Source: an uncultured Clostridia bacterium (GTDB lineage: Bacteria > Bacillota > Clostridia > UBA1381). Taken from it: a DNA stretch of 64,000 nt. Positions within the stretch are counted from its first letter, which is position 1, and every line of letters begins with the position of its first letter. Below the pieces are notes generated by a model. The model was not told where the DNA came from, did not search any database, and saw only the letters and a program-made list of their open reading frames with translations. The position numbers and the translations under genes are program-made. The stretch covers positions 46,985 through 110,984 of the forward strand of contig CAKSGG010000001.1 in the NCBI GenBank assembly GCA_934454215.1, in the 5' to 3' direction. This document shows, piece after piece, positions 1 to 10,116 of this stretch.

Positions 1-1
1 T

Positions 2-1651
2 TATCCTGGTGAGTACTATGTCGATTCAAACGGTATGATGTACATATATTTACCGCAGGGAGCGGAAGAAAACGGAATAACCGTGTCGGTTTTAAATTCT
101 CACATGATAGAGGCTCAGGGAGCGTCGTACATAACATTTAAGGATATTGATTTTTCTTATGCAAACGGCGGTGTTTTCAGAACCGAAACGGCAGACCATT
201 TTGAATTTTACGGCTGCAATATAACGCTTGCAAAGGAAACGTCGGTAGTGGGCGGAACGAACAACGGTTTCAGAAACTGTACTTTCAGCAAGGTGGATAT
301 AGCGGTACAGCTATACGGCGGCGACAGAACCACTCTTACGCCCGCAAACAATTATATAGAAAACTGCGAGGTAAGCGAGTTCGGATATTTCAACAAAACA
401 AAGCAGGGAATATATGTATGCGGAGTCGGCAATACTGCAAAATTCAATGAAATTCATAACGGTCCTTATACGGGAATTTCGTTTCTCGGCAATAATCACA
501 CGATAGAATATAATAATGTCTATGACGTTGTAAAGGAAACGAGCGACCAAGGTGCGGTTTATGCGACAAACAACTCCGTGACGGACAGAGGAACGGTTTT
601 AAGATATAACTATATACATGATTCCTCATCAGTGCAGACAAGTCAGGCAACGGTCGGAATATATCTTGATAACGTTATGAGCGGTACGCTTGTCGCAGGC
701 AATATAATTTCCGATATTCAGAACGGTTCGGGTATCGGAATACATTTGGGCGGCAGCCGCGATACGATTTTATATAACAACATAATCACAGATACGGGAA
801 CGCCGATATTCTTCGACGACCGTTCAAATTGGGAATCGTTCACTAACCCGACTACGGGACACATATTCAGAAGTCTTGCGGAGATTGACTATAAATCCGA
901 GATTTGGAGAAAAGCATATCCCGAATTGTATAATATAATGGAAAATCAGCCGACAATGGCAATGGGGGATATTTGCAAAAATAATCTTATAGTCAATTCG
1001 GGAAAGATTGTAACGGCGGATTCATATAAGGACATAGTTATCAAAAATAATTATGAAACGGGCAGCGACCCGGGGTTTTATGACAGCGCAAACGGTATGT
1101 ATCTGTTAAAGAACGATTCAAACGTATTCAGAGCCGTACCCGAATTTAAACAGCTGCCGATTACAAGAATGGGAAGATATAACCAAAGGGCAAAGGACAG
1201 AACAAGCGGAGCGGCGGTTATCTGCACTGACAGCCCGTATATGTATGCGGACGGGGAAATGAGTATGCTTGATTCGTCAAACGGCAGTATTTTCCCGAGA
1301 ATATATTACGGGGTTCTGTATGTTCCGCTCAGGAGTACCGCCGAAAAGCTGGGTGCCTCTGTGGAATACGAGGGTAACACGGCGACAGTAACTTACAATT
1401 CAATCGTTTCAAGTGTAACTCTTAACTCAAAAACGGCGCAGAAGGATTCGCAGGAAATAACACTTCAGGGAAATGCGGCTTTGATAGACGGTTCTATGTA
1501 TGTTCCGTCAAGCGCTTTTAATCAGCTTATGGATTTGAAGGTATATACAAATGAAAACGGCGTTACGTCAATCAGCGACGGAGATATATTTACGCCGGGG
1601 GCAGACCAAAACATTCTGGATTATCTGCATGAGGAATTGACACTGTATTAA
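2..1651 (+). CDS. Right-handed beta-helix surface protein with C-terminal stalk-type domain, 5' truncated by window edge
   Basis: The frame is open from base 2, so the signal peptide and N-terminus lie outside the window; the first ATG at base 35 is internal. The visible 549 residues have many short repeating N/G-rich turns (for example NTIEYNNVYDV and YNNIITDTGTP types) typical of parallel beta-helix polysaccharide lyases and related proteins. The last 130 residues, from about base 1225, have the YVPLRSTAEKLGA and MYVPSSAFNQL pattern of the copper-amine-oxidase-N-like stalk domain found at the ends of clostridial wall proteins. An extracellular glycan-acting role is inferred from the fold. 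The catalytic residues and the exact family cannot be assigned. It is followed after 34 bases by a secreted protein, suggesting one operon. Confidence 0.8.
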   Translation, partial: YPGEYYVDSNGMMYIYLPQGAEENGITVSVLNSHMIEAQGASYITFKDIDFSYANGGVFRTETADHFEFYGCNITLAKETSVVGGTNNGFRNCTFSKVDIAVQLYGGDRTTLTPANNYIENCEVSEFGYFNKTKQGIYVCGVGNTAKFNEIHNGPYTGISFLGNNHTIEYNNVYDVVKETSDQGAVYATNNSVTDRGTVLRYNYIHDSSSVQTSQATVGIYLDNVMSGTLVAGNIISDIQNGSGIGIHLGGSRDTILYNNIITDTGTPIFFDDRSNWESFTNPTTGHIFRSLAEIDYKSEIWRKAYPELYNIMENQPTMAMGDICKNNLIVNSGKIVTADSYKDIVIKNNYETGSDPGFYDSANGMYLLKNDSNVFRAVPEFKQLPITRMGRYNQRAKDRTSGAAVICTDSPYMYADGEMSMLDSSNGSIFPRIYYGVLYVPLRSTAEKLGASVEYEGNTATVTYNSIVSSVTLNSKTAQKDSQEITLQGNAALIDGSMYVPSSAFNQLMDLKVYTNENGVTSISDGDIFTPGADQNILDYLHEELTLY

Positions 1652-1685
1652 ATTATAATAAAAAAGAAAGGCTATGGTGATATTT

Positions 1686-4600
1686 ATGAAAAAGACATTA
1701 TCAGCCGTAATTGCATTGGCAATGACGGTAAGCTCGGGCATAAACGGCATTGCACTGGCAGAAAATGATTTAACGGTAAACAGCTATTACGCTGACAGCA
1801 ACGGAGTGTATTTTACAATGCAGTCGGGAGTTTCGGGAGATGTGACGGCTGAAATTGACGGAAATACCGCAGGTGTTTCGGCAGATGGAACAAGACTGAC
1901 GGTTATACCGTCCGAAAAAATATCAAGAAATACGGAGCATACCGTAACAATCAACGGAGTTTCAAAGAAATTTAAGCTTAACACGCTTTTTGAGGAAGAT
2001 TTTGAAAACGATATAACAGGCTGGACGGTAGACGATGCTGACGATGCAAAGAAAACCTACGGAGAAGAACTGACCCATGAAAACGGAAAGTTGAAAATTA
2101 CGCAGGACGCATCCAAGAATGCGGCATATAAGGTATATTACGGCGGAGACGATACTCTGACAAGACAGGAGATGCTTAACTGGAGCGATTACTCAATTGA
2201 TTATGATATTCAAATGACAGGCGCAGACGGTTCAAAGGCTGACAGTTACCGACTGTTTACGGAAATGCTTTCAAATACAACGGGAATCGGAAATTCGACC
2301 GTAAGCGACGGCTATACGTTTGTTTCAAGAAAGGGTGCGGCAGGCGGTTATCTTACAGGAATTTTAAGCGGTTCAAAGAGAGGTGACTTAAATGTATGGA
2401 GTACCGTTGATTTGGACTATTCATCTGACGGATATGTAAAATACACATCTGAAAATCCGTCGTTCGATTCACTGACAGCGACAATATACGGAAGTGAACA
2501 GCGCATGGCTGTAAACGGCGTGCCGTTCTTAAAGACAAACATGAACAGCGCCGGCAAAAAAGGAGCGTTCACGTTTGATATTTCGGGAAGTGCGTCATCG
2601 GCTTTGATAGATAACATTGCGGTTTACAAGTTTGAGGATTTATCGGAAGAATTGGTTGTAGCGGGCTATTATGCCGACAGCAGAGGAATTTATTTTACGG
2701 TAAATAAAGAGGCGGGCGATATTTCCGCTGAGGTTGACGGAGCGGCGGCTGCTGTCAGTACGGACGGCAAAAGAGTTACGGTTATTCCGTCGGAAAAGCT
2801 TTCCGCTGATACTCTGCATACGGTTGTGATTAACGGTACAATAACAAGAAAATTTGTTCTTAATACGCTTTTTGCAGACGACTTTGAAAACGATATAACG
2901 GGCTGGACGGTAGATGATGCTGATAAGGCAAAGGAAAATTACGGAGAAGAGCTGACCCATGAAAACGGAAAGTTAAAAATCACACAGGACGCATCCAAGA
3001 ATGCGGCATATAAGGTATATTACGGCGGAGACGATACTCTGACAAGACAGGAGATGCTTAACTGGAGCGATTACTCAATTGATTATGATATTCAAATGAC
3101 AGGCGCAGACGGTTCAAAGGCTGACAGTTACCGACTGTTTACGGAAATGCTTTCAAATACAACGGGAATCGGAAATTCGACCGTAAGCGACGGCTATACG
3201 TTTGTTTCAAGAAAGGGTGCGGCAGGCGGTTATCTTACAGGAATTTTAAGCGGTTCAAAGAGAGGTGACTTAAATGTATGGAGTACCGTTGATTTGGACT
3301 ATTCATCTGACGGATATGTAAAATACACATCTGAAAATCCGTCGTTCGATTCACTGACAGCGACAATATACGGAAGTGAACAGCGCATGGCTGTAAACGG
3401 CGTGCCGTTCTTAAAGACGAACATGAACAGCGCTGACAAAAAGGGAGCGTTCACGTTCGATATTTCGGGAAGTGCGTCATCGGCTTTGATAGATAACGTT
3501 GTTGTTTACAAGTTTGAGGATTTATCGGCTGAAGCGCAGATAACAGAATTTTTCGCTGACAAGGACGGAGTGTATTTTACGGCTGATTCAAGGGTAATCG
3601 GCGCTGAAATAACGCTTGACGGTGCGGATATGAACGCTGTATATTCAAAGGACGGAAAGAGCCTGTCGGTAAAGCCCGACAGCGGAATAAGCTTCGGTGA
3701 TATACATACGGTTACATTAAACGGAAAAACGTATATGTTCAGATTAAATGAAATATTGTCGGACAATTTCACAAATGATGTAAACGGCTGGAAATTCTTT
3801 GAGGACGGCGAGACATTTACCGAAAAGAGCGTAAGCGATACGAGCTATTCAAAAATATCGCATGATTCAAACGGTTATCTTGTTTTGGACGGTAAAGGCA
3901 GCAACAAAGGCATATACAGAATGTACTATGACGGAGCTGACGTATCGTTTGAGGATTTGCAGAAGCTGAAAAATTACACCGTGGATATTGATTTGGCAAA
4001 CGCCGATTCAAACTTCCGTATGATGATAGATTTAAGAAATAATGAAAGAGGACATCTTTATAACAGAGACGATTCAACGGGAGAAGTAACTGGAGCAGCA
4101 AGCGGCGGATATACATATTTAATGAGAAAATGGACTGCAACATCGCCAAATTGCTGGTTTGCGGGAATTTACAGAAACGGATATAATCTGAGCGGCTGGA
4201 ATTTATCAAATACGGCTAATCCGTCGGTTGATAAGCAGGCGGGCTTAGGTACGGCGTTGAGAATAGAAAACGATTTGTGCGGTAAAACGGCGTTCGGCAA
4301 TATAAAGGCTCATGCTTACGGAAACACACAGAAAATGGAAGTAAACGGCAGTACAGTATTGACAGAGAGTCTGACAACAGCGGGGCAGGGTGCATTTGAG
4401 ATTTCAGCGCCTGACAGCGCAAATCCGATTCTGATTGATAAAATATCGGTATATTCGTTTGAAGAGCTTCAGACGGGAATTGAAATTGAGGCATTGACAA
4501 AAACAGATAATTCCTTGACGGCAAGCATAAAGCTTGAAACGCTTGAACCTGTTTCGGGAACGTTAATATGCGCCGTATACGATTCTGACGGTAAGCTTTT

Positions 4601-4748
4601 GGGAGTAAAGACGGACGACAGCTCAAAAACAAGTCTGACTGTAGACGGAGATATGAGCAAGGCGGCAAAGGTAAAGGCAATGCTGTGGCAGAGCATGGAA
4701 AATATAACTCCGATTTGCTCTTCGGCAGTAAAGACGGTTAATAATTAA
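1686..4748 (+). CDS. Secreted multi-module protein: three Ig-like plus concanavalin-like units and a C-terminal beta domain
   Basis: An upstream in-frame ATG at 1674 exists, but the ATG at 1686 is preferred. It follows a GGTGAT ribosome site at 1676-1681 and begins the signal peptide MKKTLSAVIALAMTV, cleaved near ALA. The 1020-residue protein has three tandem units, each an Ig-like domain of about 70 residues (YYADSNGVYFT type) followed by a beta-sandwich of about 215 residues opening with DFENDITGW and ending ALIDNIAVYKF. Units lie near residues 30-317, 324-612 and 619-927. The first two are nearly identical at DNA level. Residues 932-1020 match the short Fn-like tail (VKAMLWQSMENITPI) common in clostridial glycan-active proteins. 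No catalytic motif was recognised, so a carbohydrate-binding or adhesive role is an inference. The next gene starts 16 bases downstream. Confidence 0.85.
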   Translation: MKKTLSAVIALAMTVSSGINGIALAENDLTVNSYYADSNGVYFTMQSGVSGDVTAEIDGNTAGVSADGTRLTVIPSEKISRNTEHTVTINGVSKKFKLNTLFEEDFENDITGWTVDDADDAKKTYGEELTHENGKLKITQDASKNAAYKVYYGGDDTLTRQEMLNWSDYSIDYDIQMTGADGSKADSYRLFTEMLSNTTGIGNSTVSDGYTFVSRKGAAGGYLTGILSGSKRGDLNVWSTVDLDYSSDGYVKYTSENPSFDSLTATIYGSEQRMAVNGVPFLKTNMNSAGKKGAFTFDISGSASSALIDNIAVYKFEDLSEELVVAGYYADSRGIYFTVNKEAGDISAEVDGAAAAVSTDGKRVTVIPSEKLSADTLHTVVINGTITRKFVLNTLFADDFENDITGWTVDDADKAKENYGEELTHENGKLKITQDASKNAAYKVYYGGDDTLTRQEMLNWSDYSIDYDIQMTGADGSKADSYRLFTEMLSNTTGIGNSTVSDGYTFVSRKGAAGGYLTGILSGSKRGDLNVWSTVDLDYSSDGYVKYTSENPSFDSLTATIYGSEQRMAVNGVPFLKTNMNSADKKGAFTFDISGSASSALIDNVVVYKFEDLSAEAQITEFFADKDGVYFTADSRVIGAEITLDGADMNAVYSKDGKSLSVKPDSGISFGDIHTVTLNGKTYMFRLNEILSDNFTNDVNGWKFFEDGETFTEKSVSDTSYSKISHDSNGYLVLDGKGSNKGIYRMYYDGADVSFEDLQKLKNYTVDIDLANADSNFRMMIDLRNNERGHLYNRDDSTGEVTGAASGGYTYLMRKWTATSPNCWFAGIYRNGYNLSGWNLSNTANPSVDKQAGLGTALRIENDLCGKTAFGNIKAHAYGNTQKMEVNGSTVLTESLTTAGQGAFEISAPDSANPILIDKISVYSFEELQTGIEIEALTKTDNSLTASIKLETLEPVSGTLICAVYDSDGKLLGVKTDDSSKTSLTVDGDMSKAAKVKAMLWQSMENITPICSSAVKTVNN
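2061..3522 (+). repeat. Intragenic tandem duplication, 882-bp period
   Basis: The block at about 2061-2640 recurs at 2943-3522, offset by exactly 882 bases (294 codons). Compared line by line, 2103-2536 and 2985-3418 are identical over 434 bases. Differences appear only toward the ends, starting with A2537 versus G3419. The third unit of the same protein (from about 3757) is only distantly similar. This indicates a recent duplication or gene conversion between the first two units. Confidence 0.9.
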
Positions 4749-4764
4749 AATGTCGGGGAATTTA

Positions 4765-6141
4765 ATGAAAAGAATAATTAATTTTGGATTATGTATTATT
4801 ACGGCTGTAACGGCGTGTGCGGTGAGTGTTTCCGCATACGCCGCACCATCAACCTTCGGCGATGAAAACGGGTATTTGTCCGATTTGTATTATGCGAATT
4901 TCCAGAAGGATATTTATAAATATGATTTCAGGGGAACAGAAAATTATTCGGCTGAAAATAAAGCGTGGTCGGAGCATTGCTATCATTCGTATTATGCGGA
5001 CAGAAAAGGAATATATTTTCGTCTGAACGTACCGTTTGAGGCTCCGAAAAATGCGGCGGTTGACGGAAAAACGGCAAGTCTTTCATTTGCCGACAGCGGA
5101 AAAACGCTGATTGTTACGCCGAGTAATATGCTTGATACCGATACCGTTCACAGCGTGGTTATGGACGGAAATGAAACGGCGGCGTTTGAATTAAAGTCTT
5201 TAATGTACGACGATTTTTCGGACGGTACGGGAAACTGGGGCTTTGACAGCAGTGTAAATCCAAGCTCCTATTCGGCGGCTGTTTCGGACAATAACGGACA
5301 AATGATATTGTCAACCACGGCGCAAAGTAATTATAGCTGCCGTGTATTTAACGGCTCCGTTTGGGAGGAAGCCGAAAAATGGCGGGATTATACCGTGGAT
5401 TTTGATATTGCAAATACGTCGTCGGATTTCAGAATGTTTGTCGATATGCACAGCAATACGGTCAAGACAACGGACGTATCAGCCGACAGCTGCACCTTTA
5501 TGATACGGAGCTTTTCATCGGGGTGGTATCTGGGAATTTTGAACAGTCCTAAGCGTTATAATTTTAATGTCTGGGAAATGGCGTCAAATGAAAACAGCTT
5601 GGGCAAATATATTTATACGAACGAAAATCCGTCGGCACAGGACTGCTACGGAAATATAACGGCATCGGTGTACGGTGATAATCAGTATCTTAACATAAAC
5701 GGCAGACAGATTGTTTCGTCAAGGCTTACAACGGGCACAAAGGGAGCGTTTACATTAGATATTGCAGGGTCGCCGAACCCGCTTGTTATTGATTCGGTAA
5801 GAGCTTATACGTTTGTAAACTATGCGGATTCGGGCAGCTTTAAGAGTGAAGCTATAATAATAAAATCCGCTGTATGCTCAGATAATGCGGTTGAAATAAA
5901 CATGGAATTTTCAAGCGCCGCAGATAAAATAACGGGAAAGCTTATTGCGGCGGTTTATTCGGACAGCGGTGAGTTAATCGGCGTATCCGAAAAGGTTAAA
6001 GCCGCAAAAACGGACAGCATATCGGTTTCGGTTGACGCCGATAAGCTCAGCAGTGCTGTCAGCGTAAAGGTAATGTGCTGGGACGAATTTGAAAATATGC
6101 AGCCCCGATTGGGGTATGCTGTATCGAATGTGGAAAAGTAA
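4765..6141 (+). CDS. Secreted single-unit Ig-like plus concanavalin-like protein with C-terminal beta domain
   Basis: The start at 4765 (MKRIINFGLC) is chosen over the ATG at 4750 because GGGGA at 4755-4759 gives a spaced ribosome site and the shorter N-terminus is a clean signal peptide ending VSAYA. The product has 458 residues. After the signal comes a motif, TFGDENGYLSD followed by IYKYDF, that also begins the mature SLH protein at 10117. Residues about 73-148 are Ig-like and 148-355 the beta-sandwich (DDFSDGTGNW to VIDSVRAYTF). Residues 362-458 form the Fn-like tail (VKVMCWDEFENMQP). It is a paralogue of the 1686 and 6218 genes and probably cotranscribed with them. The surface binding role is inferred. 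Confidence 0.83.
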   Translation: MKRIINFGLCIITAVTACAVSVSAYAAPSTFGDENGYLSDLYYANFQKDIYKYDFRGTENYSAENKAWSEHCYHSYYADRKGIYFRLNVPFEAPKNAAVDGKTASLSFADSGKTLIVTPSNMLDTDTVHSVVMDGNETAAFELKSLMYDDFSDGTGNWGFDSSVNPSSYSAAVSDNNGQMILSTTAQSNYSCRVFNGSVWEEAEKWRDYTVDFDIANTSSDFRMFVDMHSNTVKTTDVSADSCTFMIRSFSSGWYLGILNSPKRYNFNVWEMASNENSLGKYIYTNENPSAQDCYGNITASVYGDNQYLNINGRQIVSSRLTTGTKGAFTLDIAGSPNPLVIDSVRAYTFVNYADSGSFKSEAIIIKSAVCSDNAVEINMEFSSAADKITGKLIAAVYSDSGELIGVSEKVKAAKTDSISVSVDADKLSSAVSVKVMCWDEFENMQPRLGYAVSNVEK

Positions 6142-6147
6142 CAGAAG

Positions 6148-6172
6148 GAAAGCGGAAAATTGACCCGCTTTC
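6148..6172 (+). other. Intercistronic hairpin without U-tract
   Basis: GAAAGCGG (6148-6155) and CCGCTTTC (6165-6172) form a perfect 8-bp stem with a 9-base loop just after the stop codon at 6141. No T-run follows, so this looks like an mRNA processing or stability element, or a weak pause, rather than a strong terminator. Confidence 0.5.
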
Positions 6173-6217
6173 TTCACGTATTACAAGGAATTATTATGGA
6201 AAGGTTACGGATGCTTT

Positions 6218-9200
6218 ATGAAAAGAATAATTTGCTTATGGCTTACACTGTGTATGGTGACAATAAACGCTGTATGCGTGTCGGCGGAGAATGTCGGAAT
6301 AAGTGATTTCGGAGCAAGCCGTCATGCGGTTTGGCTTACTCTGGAGAATGAAGCCGAAAATGTCAATGTGTATATCAACGGGAAAACGGAAGAGGCTGTT
6401 TCTGACGGAACGAACATATCTGTAAAGCTGTCCGAAGCCTTGAAAACTGATAATCGGTATACATTGGTTGTCAATGCGGACGGCGAGAGTACGGCGCTGA
6501 ATTTTATTTTAAAATCAAAGTTCAGCGATGAGTTTTCGGACGGTATTGACGGCTGGACTTTTGCAAATCCGCAGGACGCCGAATCAAAATACGGCGGAAA
6601 AATCAATCATGAAAACGGAAAACTGAAACTTGAAACCTCGTCTGCTTTAAATTATGCCTACAGGCTGTATTATGACGGAGCAGACAACCCGTTTTCGTCG
6701 ATGTCGTCATGGAAGGATTATACCGTAGATATTGATTTGGATATACCGTCGTCAAATTACAGATTTTATCTGGATTTGCTCAATAACACAGCAGACGATA
6801 CAAACAAAGCCGCAGACGGATATACTTATATGGTCAGAACATCTCCCATGGGCGGTTGGTTTGCCGGTATTATGCAGAATAATTACCGTTACGGATTTAA
6901 TGTGTGGAGTACAAGCGATATAGATAACCCATCGGGATATATAAAATATCTTTCAAGCAATCCGCAGACGGCAAACATTACCGCACAGGTTAAAGACAAT
7001 GTTCAGACGATGTACATAAACGGTGAAAGAACGGTGGCAACCGAATTTGATTCTGCCGAAAGCGGCGGCTTTACGATGGATATAGCGGGCAGCAGCAGCG
7101 CCGTTTATATAGATTCGGTATACGTGTACGAGTGTTTATACGAATCTGCAAACGATATTCCGTATGCGGAAAATCCGTCTGTGTCGGGCAGTATAAAAGA
7201 GGGAAACACCTTAAAGGGAAACTATGTATATAAGAATAACGATAATATAGAGGAGGAAGGTACTCAGTTTGCATGGTATGCAAGCGATACGTCTGACGGT
7301 ATATTTGAACGGATTGAGAACGAAACGGGTGATACGCTGTATATAACGGCAGACTATGCCGATAAATATATAAAATTTTCGGTAAAGCCGATAGCAAAGG
7401 GCGGAATTGAAGGACTTGAGGTTTTCAGCGGTGTTCTTACGCCCTTGCGAAAGCCGTATGCCGATAATGTCAAAATAAGCGGAACTGCGGCGGCAGGTGC
7501 GGTTTTGAATGGCAGTTATGAATATTATGACGAAAACGGAGATGAAGAAAGCGAATCCGTATATGCGTGGTATATAAGCGAAAACGAGGACGGACCGTAT
7601 TCCGTTATTGACGGTGAAAAGGAAATGACGTATACGGTCAGAAATACGGATAAGGGAAAATATATTAAATTCGGAGTTACTCCCATATCGTCAGAAGAGC
7701 CATTTGAGGGCGGCGAGGTTCTGAGCGAATGTATCTATATAGAAAATTCCGTAAAGCTTGTAAATGCCTCTGCGTCGAGAGACAGTATAACGATGGATAT
7801 TCTCGGCGTTTATCTCGGCGGAATAAAGACGTATATAAACGGCGAGGGGGCGGCTTGCAGTGCTGACGGTGCGACGGTTACGGTTACGCCTAAGGAAAGC
7901 CTTTCATGTGAAAAGCCGTATATTATAGCGGTGGAAACAGAGGAGCAGACAATTTATATAAAATTAAGCTTTGACGTTATGGTCGATGATGATTTTGAAC
8001 GGTATGAAAATTCGGCGGCGTTAAAGCAGAGCTGGACAGGCGGAGTATTTTCGCTGACCGAAAAGGACGGAAATAAGCTTCTATGCCTTAAGCCGAGCAG
8101 TACGCCGATGCGCAGTAATCTGTATTCGGTTTGGGAACAGCTTGCATGGAGGGATTACTGCGTTGAATTTGATATTTTAAACGATGACGCAGATTTTGCG
8201 CTGTATATTGACGGACTGTTTGACAGTACTGACGGATATACCGCATTTATCAGAAATTACACGATGCTTACGACAACGTACTGGACGGGCGTATATAAAT
8301 ATTCGCAGTATTCCGATGTAATAAATCACGGAACACTGGGTGCGGGAAAAGAAACGGATTATATGATGCCTATTGTTCCGCCCGATATGCCGATGCGCAT
8401 GAGCTGTATGTTCGGCAGCGATAAACAGTCGGCGGCGATAAACGGACGGGTTATAAAGCAGACAAATATGACGGGACATGAATCAGGATATACGGGATTT
8501 AGAATACTCCGCCCGGGTGCTGAAGACACACGAAACGTTTATCTTGATAACATATTAATATATAAAAGCAATTTGGAATTGATGAGCGACGGTATACCCG
8601 TTGTCAGCGATGTTAAGATTAACGGAACTGTTGAAAAAGGCGGGAAATTATCGGCGGCTTATACATATTCTCATACGGTGAAAAGCATAGCTGAGGCGGA
8701 GCACAAATACCGCTGGCTTTATTCGGACAGTGCCGATGGCGAATATTTGCCCATAGAAAATGCCGACGGCAGAGAATACATTGTCGGTGAAGAATATGCG
8801 GATAAATTTATCAAGGTTGAAATAACTCCTTGCGACATAAATTCGGCAGAGGGTATTGCGGTACTGTCACGGTATGTATGCAGTGAAAGAGCGCCCGAGG
8901 CGGAAAACGTGGGGATAGACGGAATTGCGGCGGCAGGCGAAAAAATAAAAGGAAAATATGATTTCAAAGACTATAATTTCGATAAAGAGGGAGAATCGAA
9001 ATACCGCTGGCTGCATACCGATAAAAACGGAGAAAATCCCGTTCCGATAAGCAACGCCGATTCGCTTGAATATACGGTTGCGGATTCGGATATGGGGAAA
9101 TATTTGGTGTTTGAGGTTGAGCCTGCGTCGGAAAATCCTCCGCAGAGCGGAAACAAATATTACAGCGAGCCTGTTTATATATATTACCGTCCGACAGCGG

Positions 9201-10081
9201 AAAACGTTTCGATAAAGGAAAAAAGTACGGGCTTGTACGTAGGTGAGTATACGTATACTCATAAGGACAGACTTGCCGAGGGCGAAAGCAAGTACGAATG
9301 GTACATAAACGGCAGCCTTATTTCTAATGAAAAGACCTGTTATATAAACGGCGGCAGCGGCAGACTGGAGTTTCGTGTAACGCCCGTAACGGAAAAAAAC
9401 AAAATTGCAGGAGCAACGGAAACGACGTTCAAAATATTATCAACGGGCAGCGGCGGCGGAACGGGCGGCGGAGGCGGAGGCAGTAATGTGCAAATCAGAG
9501 TTGTTACTCCGCAGGCAACGGCAAACCCTGCTCCGACACTTTCGGTATGCCCCGATTTGGAGGGCTTTTGGGGCAGAGAAAGCGCTGAAAAAATGATGTC
9601 GTTTGGAATAATGAAGCCCGACGAGAAAAATATGTTTTGTCCGCAGGTTATAATAAACCGCGCCGAATTTACGGACTGCATTATAAAAACGCTCGGACTG
9701 ACAAAGAGCGTATATAACAACGGCTTTGAAGATATATCCGCCGGCGATTGGTTTGCGGATTCGGTTCAGACAGCACTTGACAGGGGATTTATAAGCAAGG
9801 ATACATATTTCAATCCGTATAGGTCGATAACCAGAGAGGAAGCGGCAAAGATTACGGCAAACGCCTTGAATTTCTCTTTGAACAATACCGATTCGGCAGG
9901 AGCTTACAGAGATAAAGCGGATATATCGGATTGGGCGGTTAAATACGTGTCTGCGTGCACGGCTGAGGGAATTATGAACGGCGATGAAAATTTGAACTTT
10001 ATGCCTAAAAAGAATATTACCCGTGCCGAAACGGCGGCGCTTTTATGCAAGGCTTATGATAAGCTTTATGCGGCAAAATAA
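6218..10081 (+). CDS. Large SLH-anchored surface protein with two Ig/concanavalin-like units and Ig-like repeats
   Basis: The 1287-residue product starts with the signal peptide MKRIICLWLTLCMVTINAV. Approximate order: Ig-like domain 27-101; concanavalin-like sandwich 103-307 (DEFSDGIDGWTF to YIDSVYVYE); two Ig-like repeats 313-508 with a recurring Y-x-W-Y core; a second Ig-like plus sandwich unit 512-786; three more Ig-like repeats 791-1070; a glycine linker GGGTGGGGGGSN near 1080; and three SLH domains 1111-1287 (for example GDWFADSVQTALDRGFIS and NITRAETAALLCKAY). SLH domains bind pyruvylated secondary wall polymers, so the protein is predicted to sit on the cell surface with the repeats projecting outward. 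No enzyme active site was recognised. It may be the anchor partner of the two smaller paralogues upstream. Confidence 0.88.
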   Translation: MKRIICLWLTLCMVTINAVCVSAENVGISDFGASRHAVWLTLENEAENVNVYINGKTEEAVSDGTNISVKLSEALKTDNRYTLVVNADGESTALNFILKSKFSDEFSDGIDGWTFANPQDAESKYGGKINHENGKLKLETSSALNYAYRLYYDGADNPFSSMSSWKDYTVDIDLDIPSSNYRFYLDLLNNTADDTNKAADGYTYMVRTSPMGGWFAGIMQNNYRYGFNVWSTSDIDNPSGYIKYLSSNPQTANITAQVKDNVQTMYINGERTVATEFDSAESGGFTMDIAGSSSAVYIDSVYVYECLYESANDIPYAENPSVSGSIKEGNTLKGNYVYKNNDNIEEEGTQFAWYASDTSDGIFERIENETGDTLYITADYADKYIKFSVKPIAKGGIEGLEVFSGVLTPLRKPYADNVKISGTAAAGAVLNGSYEYYDENGDEESESVYAWYISENEDGPYSVIDGEKEMTYTVRNTDKGKYIKFGVTPISSEEPFEGGEVLSECIYIENSVKLVNASASRDSITMDILGVYLGGIKTYINGEGAACSADGATVTVTPKESLSCEKPYIIAVETEEQTIYIKLSFDVMVDDDFERYENSAALKQSWTGGVFSLTEKDGNKLLCLKPSSTPMRSNLYSVWEQLAWRDYCVEFDILNDDADFALYIDGLFDSTDGYTAFIRNYTMLTTTYWTGVYKYSQYSDVINHGTLGAGKETDYMMPIVPPDMPMRMSCMFGSDKQSAAINGRVIKQTNMTGHESGYTGFRILRPGAEDTRNVYLDNILIYKSNLELMSDGIPVVSDVKINGTVEKGGKLSAAYTYSHTVKSIAEAEHKYRWLYSDSADGEYLPIENADGREYIVGEEYADKFIKVEITPCDINSAEGIAVLSRYVCSERAPEAENVGIDGIAAAGEKIKGKYDFKDYNFDKEGESKYRWLHTDKNGENPVPISNADSLEYTVADSDMGKYLVFEVEPASENPPQSGNKYYSEPVYIYYRPTAENVSIKEKSTGLYVGEYTYTHKDRLAEGESKYEWYINGSLISNEKTCYINGGSGRLEFRVTPVTEKNKIAGATETTFKILSTGSGGGTGGGGGGSNVQIRVVTPQATANPAPTLSVCPDLEGFWGRESAEKMMSFGIMKPDEKNMFCPQVIINRAEFTDCIIKTLGLTKSVYNNGFEDISAGDWFADSVQTALDRGFISKDTYFNPYRSITREEAAKITANALNFSLNNTDSAGAYRDKADISDWAVKYVSACTAEGIMNGDENLNFMPKKNITRAETAALLCKAYDKLYAAK

Positions 10082-10116
10082 TTTGAACCGAAACGAAGGG
10101 AGTTTGTGACATAAAA

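Noticed and set aside
2061..3522. Possible CRISPR or phage-like repeat array
   Set aside because: The repeat is a coding duplication with an 882-base period in frame, not short repeats with unique spacers.
3817..4680. Long open frames on the minus strand opposite the modular surface gene
   Set aside because: They lie wholly opposite a well-supported coding frame with signal peptide and repeated domains, have Ser/Arg/Leu-rich low-quality translations and lack ribosome sites.
8867..9720. Antisense frames across the SLH protein, including one with a proline run
   Set aside because: The proline run is the complement of the glycine linker codons of the real gene; no independent gene evidence.
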